DNA of 64,000 nt from Niebla homalea (taxonomy: Eukaryota > Ascomycota > Lecanoromycetes > Lecanorales > Ramalinaceae), in the NCBI GenBank assembly GCA_019925105.1, contig JAHGAU010000018.1, positions 372,001 to 436,000 on the forward strand, in the 5' to 3' direction. The notes beneath the pieces are model-generated. The model searched no databases and was not told the DNA's origin. It saw nothing but the letters and a program-made list of their open reading frames with translations. Below, one piece after another: positions 51,601-61,775 of this stretch. The translations under genes were made by a program, and so were the position numbers. Each line of letters opens with the position of its first letter. Position 1 is the first letter of the stretch.

Positions 51601-53693
51601 ATAATAATATACGTATCGATAAGGATATTTAATAATATATATATAGGTTATATAATAATTTTTATATTATAATAATATTAATATTTTTAACTTCTTTAAA
51701 CTTAAATATTAATATTATTATTTTAATTTTTTCATTATAGACGTTATATTATATTAGTTTTAAAAGCGTTAATATATTATATATTAACTTTTATAAAGGC
51801 TCTTTTTTTATATCCGTTTAAGTTACGGATTTCTTATTAAAGTTAAGTGTTTTTTAGTTTAATATTTTCTTGGTTATTATTAAAAACGTAGGATAATTAA
51901 CCCTTAAAGTCGGGATCATAAAAAGCTTCCTTTTTTTTACTTTATCCGTTATTAATTTTTATTTTTTATTATTTAATTAATTAAACTTATATTCTAAGGC
52001 TACCTTTAATTAATTTATTAAATCAGTTTTATATTTATTATACCGTTAGATTTTCGCGGTTATCCGGGTTTCCTTACGTTTAATCTTTTTAACTTTTATT
52101 ATATATTTAAATTTATATTAAAGATTTTTCTTTATTATATACCGCGTATTTAAGCGTACCCTTTATAAGCCCCTTAATTACCAGCTTTATATACTTATGA
52201 ATATTATAGTTTTTAATATAAATTATATACTTTATAATATTAAGGTATTTTATAATAATATATTTATAACCTTAATACTTAAAATATCAATAAATATCCG
52301 CCGCTTTATTTTATAATTAAGTTATCTTAAGAAATCCCCCTTTAATAATCTTTTTATTTAAAATATTATTATATATTTTTATTAACGTTACGCTTAATAT
52401 AATAATAAAGTACTTTTTTATATATTTTAAGGAATTAAATTTCCTTATTATTAAAGGAAGCCTATAGTTAACGATTTTAAACCTTAAGTAAAAAACCGTA
52501 TTCTTTTTTTTATACTTTTTAACGTAATTTTTTTCTTAACTTTTATAAAATATAATAAGTATATCTTATTTACTATAACGGTAAATGATTACCTTAAAAT
52601 TTTAATTAACGTATACTTTCCCTTATTAACTTAAGCCTTAAATTTCTTTAAGCTTTTTTTTATTTTTAAAAACGTTATATTATAAAAGATATCCTTATTT
52701 TATAATTAATATACCGCGATAATTTATTTTATTAATAATTCCGTTATTAACTTAAAAGCTTTTATTAATTATAATAAATTTACTTTTATAACCGTATTCT
52801 TCTCCTTATTATTAAATAGGCGGACCGTTATTATTTTCGCTTTTTTTAATATGGCCGTTTTCTTCTTTATTATTCTTTTATTTTTTACCGTAAATACCCT
52901 TTTTATTATCCTTATTACTTAACTCTTTCTTATTTAAAAAGCCGTTACTATTATATTTTCGCTTTATATATTTAACTTTAAACCGCCGTTTTTACTTTTT
53001 ATTAATCCTTTTATTACCGCCTTTTAAAAGCTTTATAACCGCTCCGCCTCTTTTAACCTTATTTTTATTTTTATATAAAAGTCTTTTACGTTTTTTAACT
53101 TAATCCGTAATATCGGTTAAATTTTTAACGTAATATTTTTTTATTTTATCGTAAGGAATCCTTTTAAGGCTTTTATTACCTTCCTTACCGCCTTTTTACC
53201 TTTATTTACCGGGCGATGTATTATCTCCGTTCCTTATCTTTAATCCCTTAAGGTTTTATCCTTTTTATTAACCTTATTTCCCTTTATATATCCTTAATGG
53301 TACTTTTACCGTGGTTTTTTACCCCTTTCCCCCCGCCCGTATTTTTCATTATTAATACCGTACCGGCCTTTCTACCCCCTTATTTACCTATTATCTCCAT
53401 ATTATTATTACGTGTTTTATACGTTTTAATTTACGTATTTAATTAACTTTAATTCTTTTATTTACTTTTAACGTTATCCGGTTTATTATTATTATATTAC
53501 CTGTACGTATTATCGCCGTTTCTATTAATATAAGTTATTTACCCGTTTATTACCTTATTCTTAATTATTACGTTACTTTTACTTATCGCATTTAATATAC
53601 TTTCTTTATTATTATGAAAGCTATACGTGTATGCATCGTTTTGGACCTCTAAGGTCCCTTTATTCGTCGCCATTCTCCTTCTCGGTAAAAATC
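42691..53693 (-). mobile_element. LINE, minus strand, interrupted by a second LINE (copy C)
   Basis: Flanked by a perfect 13-bp duplication ATACCTTTTATAT (42678-42690 and 53694-53706). The 3' tail with CAAT repeats is at 42691-42735 and the 5' end (ATGGCGACGAATAAAGGG) at about 53670-53693, both read on the minus strand. The two halves, 53693-51640 and 46175-42691, align with copy B from its start to about 18100 and from about 18370 to its end. About 270 bp is missing at the join. Total own sequence is about 5.5 kb. Heavily RIP-mutated. It inserted in the transposase coding region of the 17.8-kb DNA transposon. Confidence 0.88.
46175..51638 (+). mobile_element. LINE nested in copy C, 3'-truncated (copy D)
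   Basis: Plus-strand LINE. ORF1 start region near 46199 (start ATG changed to ATA, then GCGACGAACAACGGGACCCC). An ORF1 frame piece stays open at 47370-47558. RT and RNase H regions match copy A, which D parallels from about 49390. Similarity to A stops at about 51638, about 310 bp before the common 3' end, so the CAAT tail is lost. Together with the 270 bp missing from copy C next to this point, this is explained by one deletion of about 580 bp after insertion. Confidence 0.85.
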
Positions 53694-53706
53694 ATACCTT
53701 TTATAT
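53694..53706. repeat. LINE C target-site duplication, right
   Basis: ATACCTTTTATAT, identical to 42678-42690. Transposase coding resumes directly after it. Confidence 0.85.
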
Positions 53707-54230
53707 ATAACTATTAAAAAGGGCTACTTTAAAGGCGACAAATTCTATAACTAAATCGTTAATAAGTTTCTATTTTATTATAACGTCTTCCTAGTTATAA
53801 ATAGTATTATTTATTTAGATAATACTAGTTAATATATTAAGATTTTTAACCGAATTAAAGAAGTTATTAAAGTTAAAAGCTATATTCTTAAATAACTTTT
53901 ATTATATTTATTTAACTTTAATTTTATTAAACTTACTTTTAATATATTAAAAGCTTAAATAAAGCGCTATTTTTCAGAGTTATAGTTGTAATTTAAATAA
54001 AACTTCGGAGGCTTTTTTAAATTTATTATAAAGAATAATAAATATAATCGATTTATTGTTAAGTATTTCCGTTATAGCGTAATAAAATATCATTTTAAAA
54101 ATAATTATAAGGCTTTATTTAAAAGATTATAATATTATAAAAATAATAAGTTTAAGATCAATAATAAAGATAAAGTATAATATAAATATTTATTGCGTAC
54201 ATTATACTCCCGTTTTTAATATTAATTTAA

Positions 54231-56289
54231 GGCCTTATCTTAAGCTTCCCTCTTTTACCCTTTCTCTTTTTTATAACCGTTTTTGTAAATATAACTTATA
54301 AACGTTACGTTAATACGGTTTCAATTTATTAGTATCATTTTAAAAACGTTTTATAAGCCCGTTTGATATATTTATACTTGCCCCGAGTCTATATAGGTTT
54401 AAATAACGATTAAATATGTTCTTTAATTTTTTAAAACCTTCAAAATCAATATTATAAACCCGTTCAACTTCTTAATAAACTTTTTATTTTACTAATTTTT
54501 CGGTATTATTACGTTTTTATTATTAAAAAGTATTTTAAGTAAGCTTTTCTATAATCCGCTTAATTAAAAGGCTAAATCTCCCTTGCTTAATTATAAAAAC
54601 TTAAATAATATTTATTAAAAACCTAATAGGAGATTAGGATTAAGTAAAAGGCGTTTAAGTAAAAGCCGTTTAAATAATAACTAGATTTTAAAATAGATTC
54701 TAAAACTTAAGCCGAGGAAGTAATAGCGGATTTAAAAACATTGATATCCTAAATACTTAAGTCTATTATTATTATATTATTTATATATTTTATATACTTT
54801 ATGTCTTTATTTATATTGATAATTACTTATAAAAGGCTTATATATATTTATTTATCGCTTCCTCTCGCCGCTGGGTAGCTTTTTTACGTTGTTTTTTTAT
54901 AAGAGCCTTTTGTTTTTTAATAAAAAAATACTCTAAAGCTATTTTAATAAAGCTATACCTTAAAAGGATTTTCTTAATAATATTTAAAAACTATAGATTA
55001 TTATTATTTATTTTATTATTACGTAAAATATTACTTTATAAATCGAACATTTTTTTTATAATTAAAACGTACTTACTTGTTAAAGGATTATAAAGTAGAA
55101 TTTAATAATAATTATTATAGATCCAGCAAGTATTTTTATGATATTTTTATCTATTAATAAGCTTTTTAATATAATTATTAGTAGCTTTATTAGTATCCCG
55201 ATTTACTACGGCTTATTCCTTTGATCGTACACTCTCTATCCGCCTTGAAAGTAAAGTAAATAAAGGCTCCGATTTAAAGGGGATAATTATAAATACTATT
55301 ATTTTATTTATATTTGCTATCGTCTTTAATAAAGTATCAATATTAATATACATTATTAATTCGTAATTAACGTCTTTTTATTATATTTTATTTAAAATTA
55401 GCTTTATACTATTAAAAAATTCCTTATAGGTAAGCTTTTTTATTATAGTTTTGTCGTTATTTACATTAAATTTTGAATTCTTAATCGTAATAATAATATT
55501 TTCAAATTATGGATTTAAATACTTAAAAGTAATAACGTTATTAATATTTTTATTAAATATGTTTATATTGCAAAACGAAATATTATATTATAGTCTATTT
55601 TCACCTCAAAAAATATCCTTTTTTAAAGCTATAATTTATATACTTTTTCTTTTAACCTTTATTATAACAGTTATAAAAAGAAATTTTAATTAATAGCTTA
55701 TTACCGAACCCGATCCTCTTTAATCTTTTTTTATATATTAATATCTATATCCTTATCTAATCCGTCCAACGTAAACTATCCCAGGATTATATTTTTATTC
55801 TGGCGTAAGACCTTATTACTATTAGCTTTTAAACGAGTTAATTTAAGACTTTAAGTTTTTCGGATCAATAAGTAACGGATATAATAATCCAGCGTTTTAA
55901 AAAAGCGGTTTATTATTTGATTAAATCCTTTTAATCGCGTTTTATTACTTATATTCTGTTTCTTTTAACAATATATTACCGTTAGCTTACGCTTTTACGC
56001 TATATAATCTTTAATCTCATCCTTAAAATAAATCCTTTAATGAAGACTTCGAGATTAAGATAAAAACCCCCGTAAGGTCTCCTTTATAAAACAACGATAA
56101 CGAAATAAGGGCGTACGATTACAAATAGCCTGCCTATTAATAAGAATAAGGGACGGTGACGTTAAAATAGGACGAAAACGCTCAAAATGTATTTATCAAT
56201 AAATAAATATAATTAACTAATAATTATAAATAAAAACCTAAATAGACTTAAATTTGAACTAAGAAGGTAATTTAGATATATTAATTAGA
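54231..56289 (-). other. RIP-degraded insert inside the 17.8-kb element, possible second transposase
   Basis: About 2 kb that the sister element at 59901-61883 does not have. On the minus strand, 54960-54850 reads LEYFFIKKQKALIKKQRKKA followed by TQRREEAINKYI, a basic coiled-coil tail like those that end pogo/Fot1-type fungal transposases. Upstream on that strand near 55120-55020 is a 'PLTSKYVL'-like block, which would fit the same idea. No catalytic DDE block could be read and no terminal repeats were found. The 80-codon plus frame at 55451-55693 is hydrophobic low-complexity sequence and is not called. Confidence 0.3.
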
Positions 56290-56404
56290 AGTAAACGTTG
56301 CGCAATGCTTGAATAAATTTATATGGTAATAGCTACCAAAATCTCGGGAGAAGTGCGGTTTTGTTTTTGTTAAGCATTCACAAGCTTCTCGGACACACTA
56401 AATA
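56290..56404 (-). repeat. Right TIR of the 17.8-kb element
   Basis: Inverted partner of 38639-38750. Contains CTCGGACACACTAAATA at the outer edge, the RIP-changed version of the CTCGGACACCCCAAATG end at 61867-61883. Confidence 0.85.
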
Positions 56405-56973
56405 TTAAAAATTAATATAGGGAAAAAAAGGCAATATTAACGTATAACGTATTTATATTATCAACGTTTTATTAACGCGTAAGAAAAAGGTTTATAAAGC
56501 TTAAATAATAACTTTAATAAAATATTATTATAAATTTTAAATAAACTTTAAGGATTATATTAATGGTTTTAAATTAGAAATTTATATAAAGGCTTTTAAT
56601 TGGCTTTTAATTAACTTTTTTTTAAGTAAAAATTATATTTTAATTTTTTTCTAAATTCCTGAAGAATGAGTTTATTTATTAAGTTTACTTGTTGCTTTAA
56701 TATCTAAGTATCCTGTTCAAACTTCAAGTCTTCTACAACCCCTTTGACTACCCCCGCCAGCTGTACGCCGGCGGACTCGTGTCTAACAGAAGTCTTGAGG
56801 TCGGTCAGTAAGGCAGTGTGCACAGGTGCTTACTGATTGGAAATACTGCTATTACGTTGGTCTGAACTGATTCCATTCATGTCTCGCGATTCTATAGTAC
56901 GCGATAGCAGCCAGATGTTTCCATCGTCCTGACTGGAGACCCAGTCATGCCTTCAAATACATCATTCAGCACT
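56405..56973. other. Transposon flank and 3' flank of the minus-strand gene
   Basis: 56405-56690 is RIP-degraded. Normal composition returns at about 56690. 56700-56973 is non-coding sequence just downstream of the minus-strand gene, with a CCCGCCAGCTGTACGCCGGCGG stretch near 56752. No repeat or gene recognised. Confidence 0.5.
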
Positions 56974-58264
56974 TTACTCATCGACATCCATACTATCGTC
57001 TTCCGATGTTGCCTCATCTTCGGAAGCTCCAAACAAGGCATCATCGTGAAGGCCGATGTTTTCCGAGTTAATGGTGCAGTGCTTGTCTAAAAATTTCTTC
57101 AGGTTCGATCCCGCTTGGTCCAGACTCGCTTCCTTCGCTAGCTCACCCAATTTCAATTCTTCAAGTCGAGTCATTGCCAGGTCGAAAGCCTCACCACTTC
57201 TGGTGCACCTGTCATTGACGCTACACCAAGTCAACTCTGCTCTGCTATATATATGACTGATCAAGTTCCGCGGATAGGCAGGCAGTAGGGATACTTACAA
57301 GCTTGTTGTTCCGAATATCTCCATCATCGGGAACATGGCGCCGGGGCCCCATGTCTTACAGAAGTCACTCAGCACCAGGGCTCCCTTCAGAAATTTACTG
57401 ATGTTTGAAGGCAGCTGGTCCCGTAACTGGTCTGGTGAAGATCTTGAAGTCCCGCTGGAGAGGCTCAACAGATTGTCGCGTACCTTTTCGTCGAGATGGT
57501 CCCAAGCCTTGCGATAATGCCACGAATTGGCGTCCAAATGCATGTATCTAACTTCTCCAAATGCCTTGGAGACGAGGTCACCCAGGTGGACTTGTGTGAA
57601 GAGGTAGCCAATGGTGGTGAACCAGCGCCGCTTGGGTTGACTCTTGTGGTTCGACATGTTGACCTTCATCAACAATACTGTACAACAAGCTTCCAGAGTT
57701 GTGGCAAGCTTCAGCGTATCGTCTCCGGCGAGAGCTTCTTTGAAAGCCCTTTCACCCCCCACGTATGGGAATAGTCTATCTGGAGATGGCAATTTCTGGT
57801 TGGAGATCAAGGCTTTCAAATCTTTGTTCAGTTCCAATCGGTTCAGGTTGATCACAAAATGCCAGGATTTCGACTTGTCGACTCTCTGGCTTTGGCTCGT
57901 CCCTTCATCCGAAGGGCTGGACAGTTGGTTGCGGCTCTTGCGGCCCCTCTTTTTTTGGCCTGTGCGGTTCCTTTCCTACCATAGGTCAATATTGGGGGAA
58001 ATGAACGAAAGCTAGCTTGTAAGAATCCAACTGACACTCAAGCCTTGTTGAAAGTGCTGAAGGGTAGTCTTCAGCCATTTGATGTGATCCTCGGTCACCA
58101 TTTCCATCGGGATCTTTTTAGTGATTTCAAAGGCCTGACGGCGATTAGCAAAGGACATGGAATATGGCATGAGTCATCCGAACTTCTTTATTGAGGCAAC
58201 CTAATAAGCCCTTGTAAAAATCTTCGTCCTCTACCTGTGGCGCGCTGGCCAGAGATTGTGACAT
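56974..58264 (-). CDS. Hypothetical protein, four exons, basic centre and acidic tail (375 aa)
   Basis: Gene model assembled by eye: exons 58264-58184, 58134-58036, 57975-57299 and 57244-56974. Introns of 49, 60 and 54 bp have GT..AG ends, all phases agree, and the sum is 375 codons plus TGA/TAA stop. The third intron has a perfect GTAAGT donor; the first has a CTAAT branch-like site but a weak GTTCGG donor. Residues 61-75 are strongly basic (RTGQKKRGRKSRNQ), a likely nuclear signal with an RGRK core. Residues 80-290 are an unrecognised, mostly helical domain (LPSPDRLFPYVGGERAFKEA, WHYRKAWDHLDEKVRDNLLS). The C-terminus is acidic (SEDEATSEDDSMDVDE). No RIP-type stop is present. An in-frame ATG at 58426 could add 54 residues. 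No family recognised; a nuclear role is inferred only from the charged segments. Divergent neighbour starts at 58746. Confidence 0.75.
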
Positions 58265-58745
58265 ACTGGCCTCAAGGGCCAATTTTGGGACCGCAGAGAA
58301 TGAAGGTTTGAGATGTTGAAGATACGAGACGGAGGGGGGAAAGATTTCCGAGGCAGCACAAAACACATGTGTGGCTTGGGTCAACACATGTGTTGACCTT
58401 TTCCCAAGCAACCCTATGCCAAGCATGACGGTTATGAACCAAACAGTCGCGCCTAGATCTCTTTAGCGTTCCACCTTTGGCGTTGTTGATATTATAGGCG
58501 TTATTGGTATCACAAGAGTTCCGGCAGGGGAGTTGTGACATCGAAGTGCCTTCGGTACCGCCGCTGCTGAGCCAAGGAAGACATCTGGTGTCAGTTATTG
58601 TCCGTCTCATCGCATCGAACGCGCCTGGACACGCTACCTTGGATTCTTGTTTCTTCTTCTCGATAACAGGTCTTCGATTCCTCCAATCTTCATCATCAGC
58701 ATCTTTACCCGCACCTTCATCCTGAATCAATCCGAGGGTACGGCG
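58265..58745. promoter_or_regulatory. Divergent intergenic region between the two island genes
   Basis: 481 bp between the two start codons, so it should hold the promoters of both genes. It is free of RIP. An inverted pair ACACATGTG / CAACACATGTGTTG at about 58364-58395 forms a palindrome-like site. A 159-codon minus-strand frame covers most of the region but begins at TTG, not ATG, and has no recognisable domain; it may be 5' leader or chance. Confidence 0.5.
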
Positions 58746-59599
58746 ATGCAACTAAAGAAGGTCTCCACTGCGACCTCACTAATCCTCATAATATCAGGAT
58801 CACGTAAGTGAATTTCCGTACGCACCTTTTCGACGTATAGCGCGATTAACAACAAAGCTTAGGTGCTTCGTGGAGTCAGTACGATACCGAGAATAGGAGG
58901 GAGTGTACTCTGGAACTTGTGGAGCCAGAGCAACAAGACACCCCCACCAAGCAATCTCTTCAAGTCATCGACGCGCCGGGTGCAAATCCTTCCAACGGTC
59001 GTCCCTGGACGTCTCCTTCACATGCAGGTGTCTGGATGCAGGCTTGGGATGCAATCGGCAACCGTGAGCCGATTACTTCAAGCCTTTGGTTTGATTCTGC
59101 CTTGAGTCACGAAGATGAAGACACGACGAATGGGCAAGGGCGTTACAGGCCGCATAACCGGTGGTCCACCGTGGATCTTCGCGGTCGGATTGTCGAATGG
59201 GTGAAAGGCGCAGGGTTGGCCTTCTTGAGGCAGTATCTCTGTGCGCCTGAACCGATTTCATATTCAGATGAGCGATGCAAGCTAATTGGCACCGTAGCTG
59301 CGACGCCTATTATTAGTCCAGCGCTGGAGAATAACCTTCCGATCTATCTACTTGGGTTGAGCATTCTCTGGCTAGGCCTACTCACCTGCTGGATCATGCG
59401 TGGTCGAGGTTCACCTCCATCCTCCGTCACCGTGAACAATGTCATCCACAACAGCTCAGGCTCAACAAGCAATGCCGAGAAGGCTGTACCCAGTGACGAG
59501 GCCCGAGGTCGTAGTCAGGATCCACCCGTATCAATTGACGAGACCACGACGGTCTATGAGAAAATAACCACATACAAGGTCTCCAAACGAGTTCTTTGA
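58746..59599 (+). CDS. Predicted type I membrane protein, two exons (264 aa)
   Basis: Exon 1 (58746-58803) encodes MQLKKVSTATSLILIISGS, a good secretion signal: basic start, hydrophobic core, small residues before the likely cleavage. Intron 58804-58862 (59 bp, GTAAGT..TTAG, branch-like GATTAAC) joins it in phase to exon 2 (58863-59599). The model totals 264 codons plus TGA. Residues about 20-177 would be extracellular, with few cysteines and a Trp-rich stretch (GVWMQAWDAIG). Residues 178-198 (LPIYLLGLSILWLGLLTCWI M) form one membrane span followed by RGRG. The 65-residue tail is Ser/Thr-rich and ends in Lys/Arg. No enzyme motif or known family seen. It may be a cell-surface or wall-linked sensor, an inference from topology only. 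Not RIP-mutated. Shares its upstream region with the minus-strand gene. Confidence 0.75.
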
Positions 59600-59900
59600 A
59601 ATGAAGACCCGCAAACAACATCCCCGCTCGATGAGGCCGAGAAAGCTTGACATTCATTCAACATCGAGTCACTGGCCTAATGTCAGGTTCTGCATATCAA
59701 AATGATACGCCAGTCATTGGGAGTGACCAGCATATCGGCGGAGGGTGAGATGCAGTCATTTGAACGGCAAAGGCGAGCATCAGAGTTCAACGAGAAGGGG
59801 GGGAGAACGCTGGCGAGCCTTCCATGATGGAGGCTATTTCCCTTTAAGAAAATCCGGATCTTGATTGCAAAAGTTGTGTATATGTTGTACAGTGCTCCGT
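59600..59900. other. 3' flank of the membrane-protein gene
   Basis: Normal-composition sequence up to the transposon end. A 99-codon minus frame (59982-59683) runs through the transposon TIR and has no domain. The same unmutated flank resumes at 61884 on the far side of the transposon. Confidence 0.5.
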
Positions 59901-60008
59901 CATTTGGGGTGTCCGAGAAGCTTGCAAATGCTTGGCAAAAAAAAAAACGCACCTCCCCCAAGATTTTGGTAGCTACCACCATATAAATTTATTGAGGCCT
60001 TGCGCAAC
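59901..60008 (+). repeat. Left TIR of second DNA transposon copy
   Basis: About 108 bp with an A11 run and the block AGATTTTGGTAGCTACCACC. Inverse of 61776-61883. Confidence 0.87.
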
Positions 60009-60124
60009 GCTTATTTCTCAACGTATTACCCTTAAATTACTTAATACGTTTAAATTTAAGGCTCTACTGGTTTCCCTTTTAAGTTATATACGGTATAAGA
60101 GTTATAAATATTAAATTACGTTAT

Positions 60125-60245
60125 CCTTATTTATCTTATGGTTATACTTATAATACTTATGCTTATTATGTGTATACTTATTATATTTATGCTTATTATG
60201 CTTATGTTTATTATACTTATACTTATTATATTTATACTTATCCTT
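60125..60245. repeat. Imperfect CTTATTATA-type tandem repeat
   Basis: About twelve degenerate 9-bp units (CTTATTATG, CTTATACTT, TTTATGCTT) in the 3' part of the transposase remnant. Encodes the Lys/Tyr/Asn/His-rich tail on the minus strand. Confidence 0.7.
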
Positions 60246-60576
60246 ACCGTCCTTATAGCGCTATAACTCTTACTTTAAAACTTCGTAATTATTTTTAAAG
60301 CGATACTTTACTATATTATAACGGAAATATTTAACTTTAAACCGATTATATTTATAATTCTTTACCGTAAACTTAAAGAAGCCTTTAAAGTTTTATTTAA
60401 AGTATAATTATAACTTTTAAAAATAATATTTTATTTAAACTTTTAATATATTAAAAATAAACTTAATTAAACTATAATCCGGCGAATATAATAATAAATA
60501 TTTAATAATATAGCTTTCAACTTTGATGGTTTCTTTAATCCGGGGAGAAACGTGGATATTAACGTTATTTATATAG

Positions 60577-60925
60577 TGTTAGCAGTTAGCGCCATCTTTG
60601 CGCCGGCGTTACAGTGGTGCGCTATATTGCTGCGCTAAGGTAGGCCGTTAAGCCTTGGCAAAGGGCCTTGGCAAAGGGCCTTGGCAATAACGGCCTTAAT
60701 ATACGTTATTCATAAGCCGTAGCTTAACAGGCGTAAAGTAAGGTAATTATTACCTTTACCTTAAATAAAAGTTATACCTTAATTCTTTTTAAGTTCCTTA
60801 AGAATTAATCTTATTATTAATTTATTTATTAAAGTAATACTTAAGTATCCAGACCGTAACGTTACGTCTTTTATACTTACCTTTACTAGTCCCGCCGGCG
60901 TGCCGTTAGCGGAGTCAGTTTAACA
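60577..60925 (+). mobile_element. Solo LTR of the gypsy family, with 5-bp TSD
   Basis: 349 bp, TGTTAGCAG...TTTAACA, in the opposite orientation to the LTRs at 23333 and 30656, flanked by a perfect duplication TATAG (60572-60576 and 60926-60930). No internal element sequence remains, so LTR-LTR recombination is the simplest origin. Less mutated than either LTR of the full-length copy. Contains three GCCTTGGCAAAGG-like units near 60652-60690. Inserted within the transposase remnant. Confidence 0.9.
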
Positions 60926-61775
60926 TATAGATTATATTATTAACAACGGGGTAAATACTATATTAAAATAAAAGCTTATTAATAAGTTATTAATAAAGCT
61001 TATTACCGTTATAATAACCCTTTTTAATAAATATATATAATAAGTATCTATTTATTATATACGCCGGTAAAATCGATTACGTCTCCCTTTAATTAATATT
61101 TACGTAATAACGAATTGGCTTATTAATAAGATTGTAGGTCATTAATCGTTTATATATTAAATCCATATCGTAAAGCTATTATTATAAGGATATTAATAAA
61201 GTTAATTTATTAATAACTTTAAGCTTTAAAAAGTAATTTATTAATAAAAATCAATTAATAAATAAAATAATTACTTATATCCGCTTATTATATAATCCGT
61301 AAAAAAGGGCTTTAAGGGTTAACTTATTGGCCTTTTTTACGGCTTATATTTTATTCTTTTAGGATAATTAATAACCTATTACGGGATGACTCGATATCCT
61401 ATTCTTCTTAAGATTATCGGTAAAGTTTATTTTGAAAAATTAAAAGGTAACGGTATTAATATTTAGATAATATTTTTAAAGCCGTAGAATAAAGCCTTAA
61501 GAAAGGGTTTTTTTAAGATTATTAAAGTAACTTTATTTACCTATATTTCTATATACGTTTTTCCTATTTATATATTATAGTTTAATAAATATACGCTTTA
61601 TTAATAAAGGCGCACGGCTTTTAATAATTATAAAGTAAGAAATAAGTATTATACTTAATAAAGGAATTAATCTTACGGTAAATTACTTTAAAACTTATTA
61701 ATAAATAGCCTTTAATTCTATAATATTATAAATTTACTTATTAATACAATAATTAAGTAATACGTATCATAGTGG

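Larger units (their letters stand above)
38900..54230 (+). pseudogene. Tc1/mariner-like (DDE) transposase, split by insertions
   Basis: N-terminal winged-helix-like part near 38990-39240 (EKWDIEVSRN..KKWNINRKKGQRLNP, read through RIP stops). After the LTR element, 42530-42690 gives the segment up to the 'VLPAYTIDGYL' position. The LINE interrupts here, and 53694-54230 continues with the third catalytic region: DNASIHY-like near 53820, KYLPPYSPNFNPIELSFSIL-like near 53890-53940, then KAWIKR and a C-terminal tail. These are the hallmark blocks of IS630/Tc1 DDE transposases. The same protein is on the minus strand in the element at 59901-61883. Coordinates are the outer limits of the recognisable parts; most of the interval is inserted DNA. 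Confidence 0.7.
38639..56404 (+). mobile_element. Tc1-like DNA transposon with TIRs, enlarged to 17.8 kb by nested insertions
   Basis: The ends are inverted repeats of about 110 bp sharing the core GTGTCCGAGAAGCTTGCAA and a CCATATAAAT-like inner block; the same TIR bounds 59901-61883. TTAA directly flanks both ends (38635-38638, 56405-56408), though in AT-rich DNA this may be chance. Removing the LTR element (39262-42518) and the LINE (42691-53693) leaves about 3.5 kb. The plus-strand transposase is split by these insertions. The related copy is only about 1.6 kb without its insert, so another 1.9 kb of foreign DNA probably lies within 54.2-56.3 kb. Confidence 0.8.
60020..61640 (-). pseudogene. 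Tc1-like transposase remnant interrupted by a solo LTR
   Basis: Minus strand. 61140-61020 aligns with the segment at 42560-42690 of the other copy (around the catalytic-core beta strands). After the solo LTR, 60500-60290 gives YLLLYSPDYS.IKFIFNILKVWIK-like residues (the PPYSPxxNPIE block), then NFEGFFKF and KHFRY, the same C-terminus as at 53900-54100. The tail near 60250-60125 is a low-complexity Lys/Tyr/Asn/His repeat. Many TAA/TAG. Not functional. Confidence 0.65.

Noticed and set aside
55451..55693. 80-codon hydrophobic plus frame
   Set aside because: AT-driven Leu/Ile/Phe/Tyr composition in RIP DNA with no homologue-like motif; starts at a non-ATG codon.
38635..56408. TTAA target duplication, as in piggyBac elements
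   Set aside because: The flanks are AT-rich, the sister copy lacks it, and the transposase is of Tc1/IS630 type.
57056..58015. Plus-strand frames of 60-123 codons opposite the minus-strand gene
   Set aside because: Shadows of its exons; they cross its splice sites and stop regions without any domain.
58272..58751. 159-codon minus frame in the divergent intergenic region
   Set aside because: Begins at TTG and has no domain or splice link to the downstream exons that I could support. An upstream exon cannot be fully excluded.
59683..60114. Frames of 60-99 codons over the left TIR
   Set aside because: They run through the transposon end and its A11 run, so they are by-products of the insertion.
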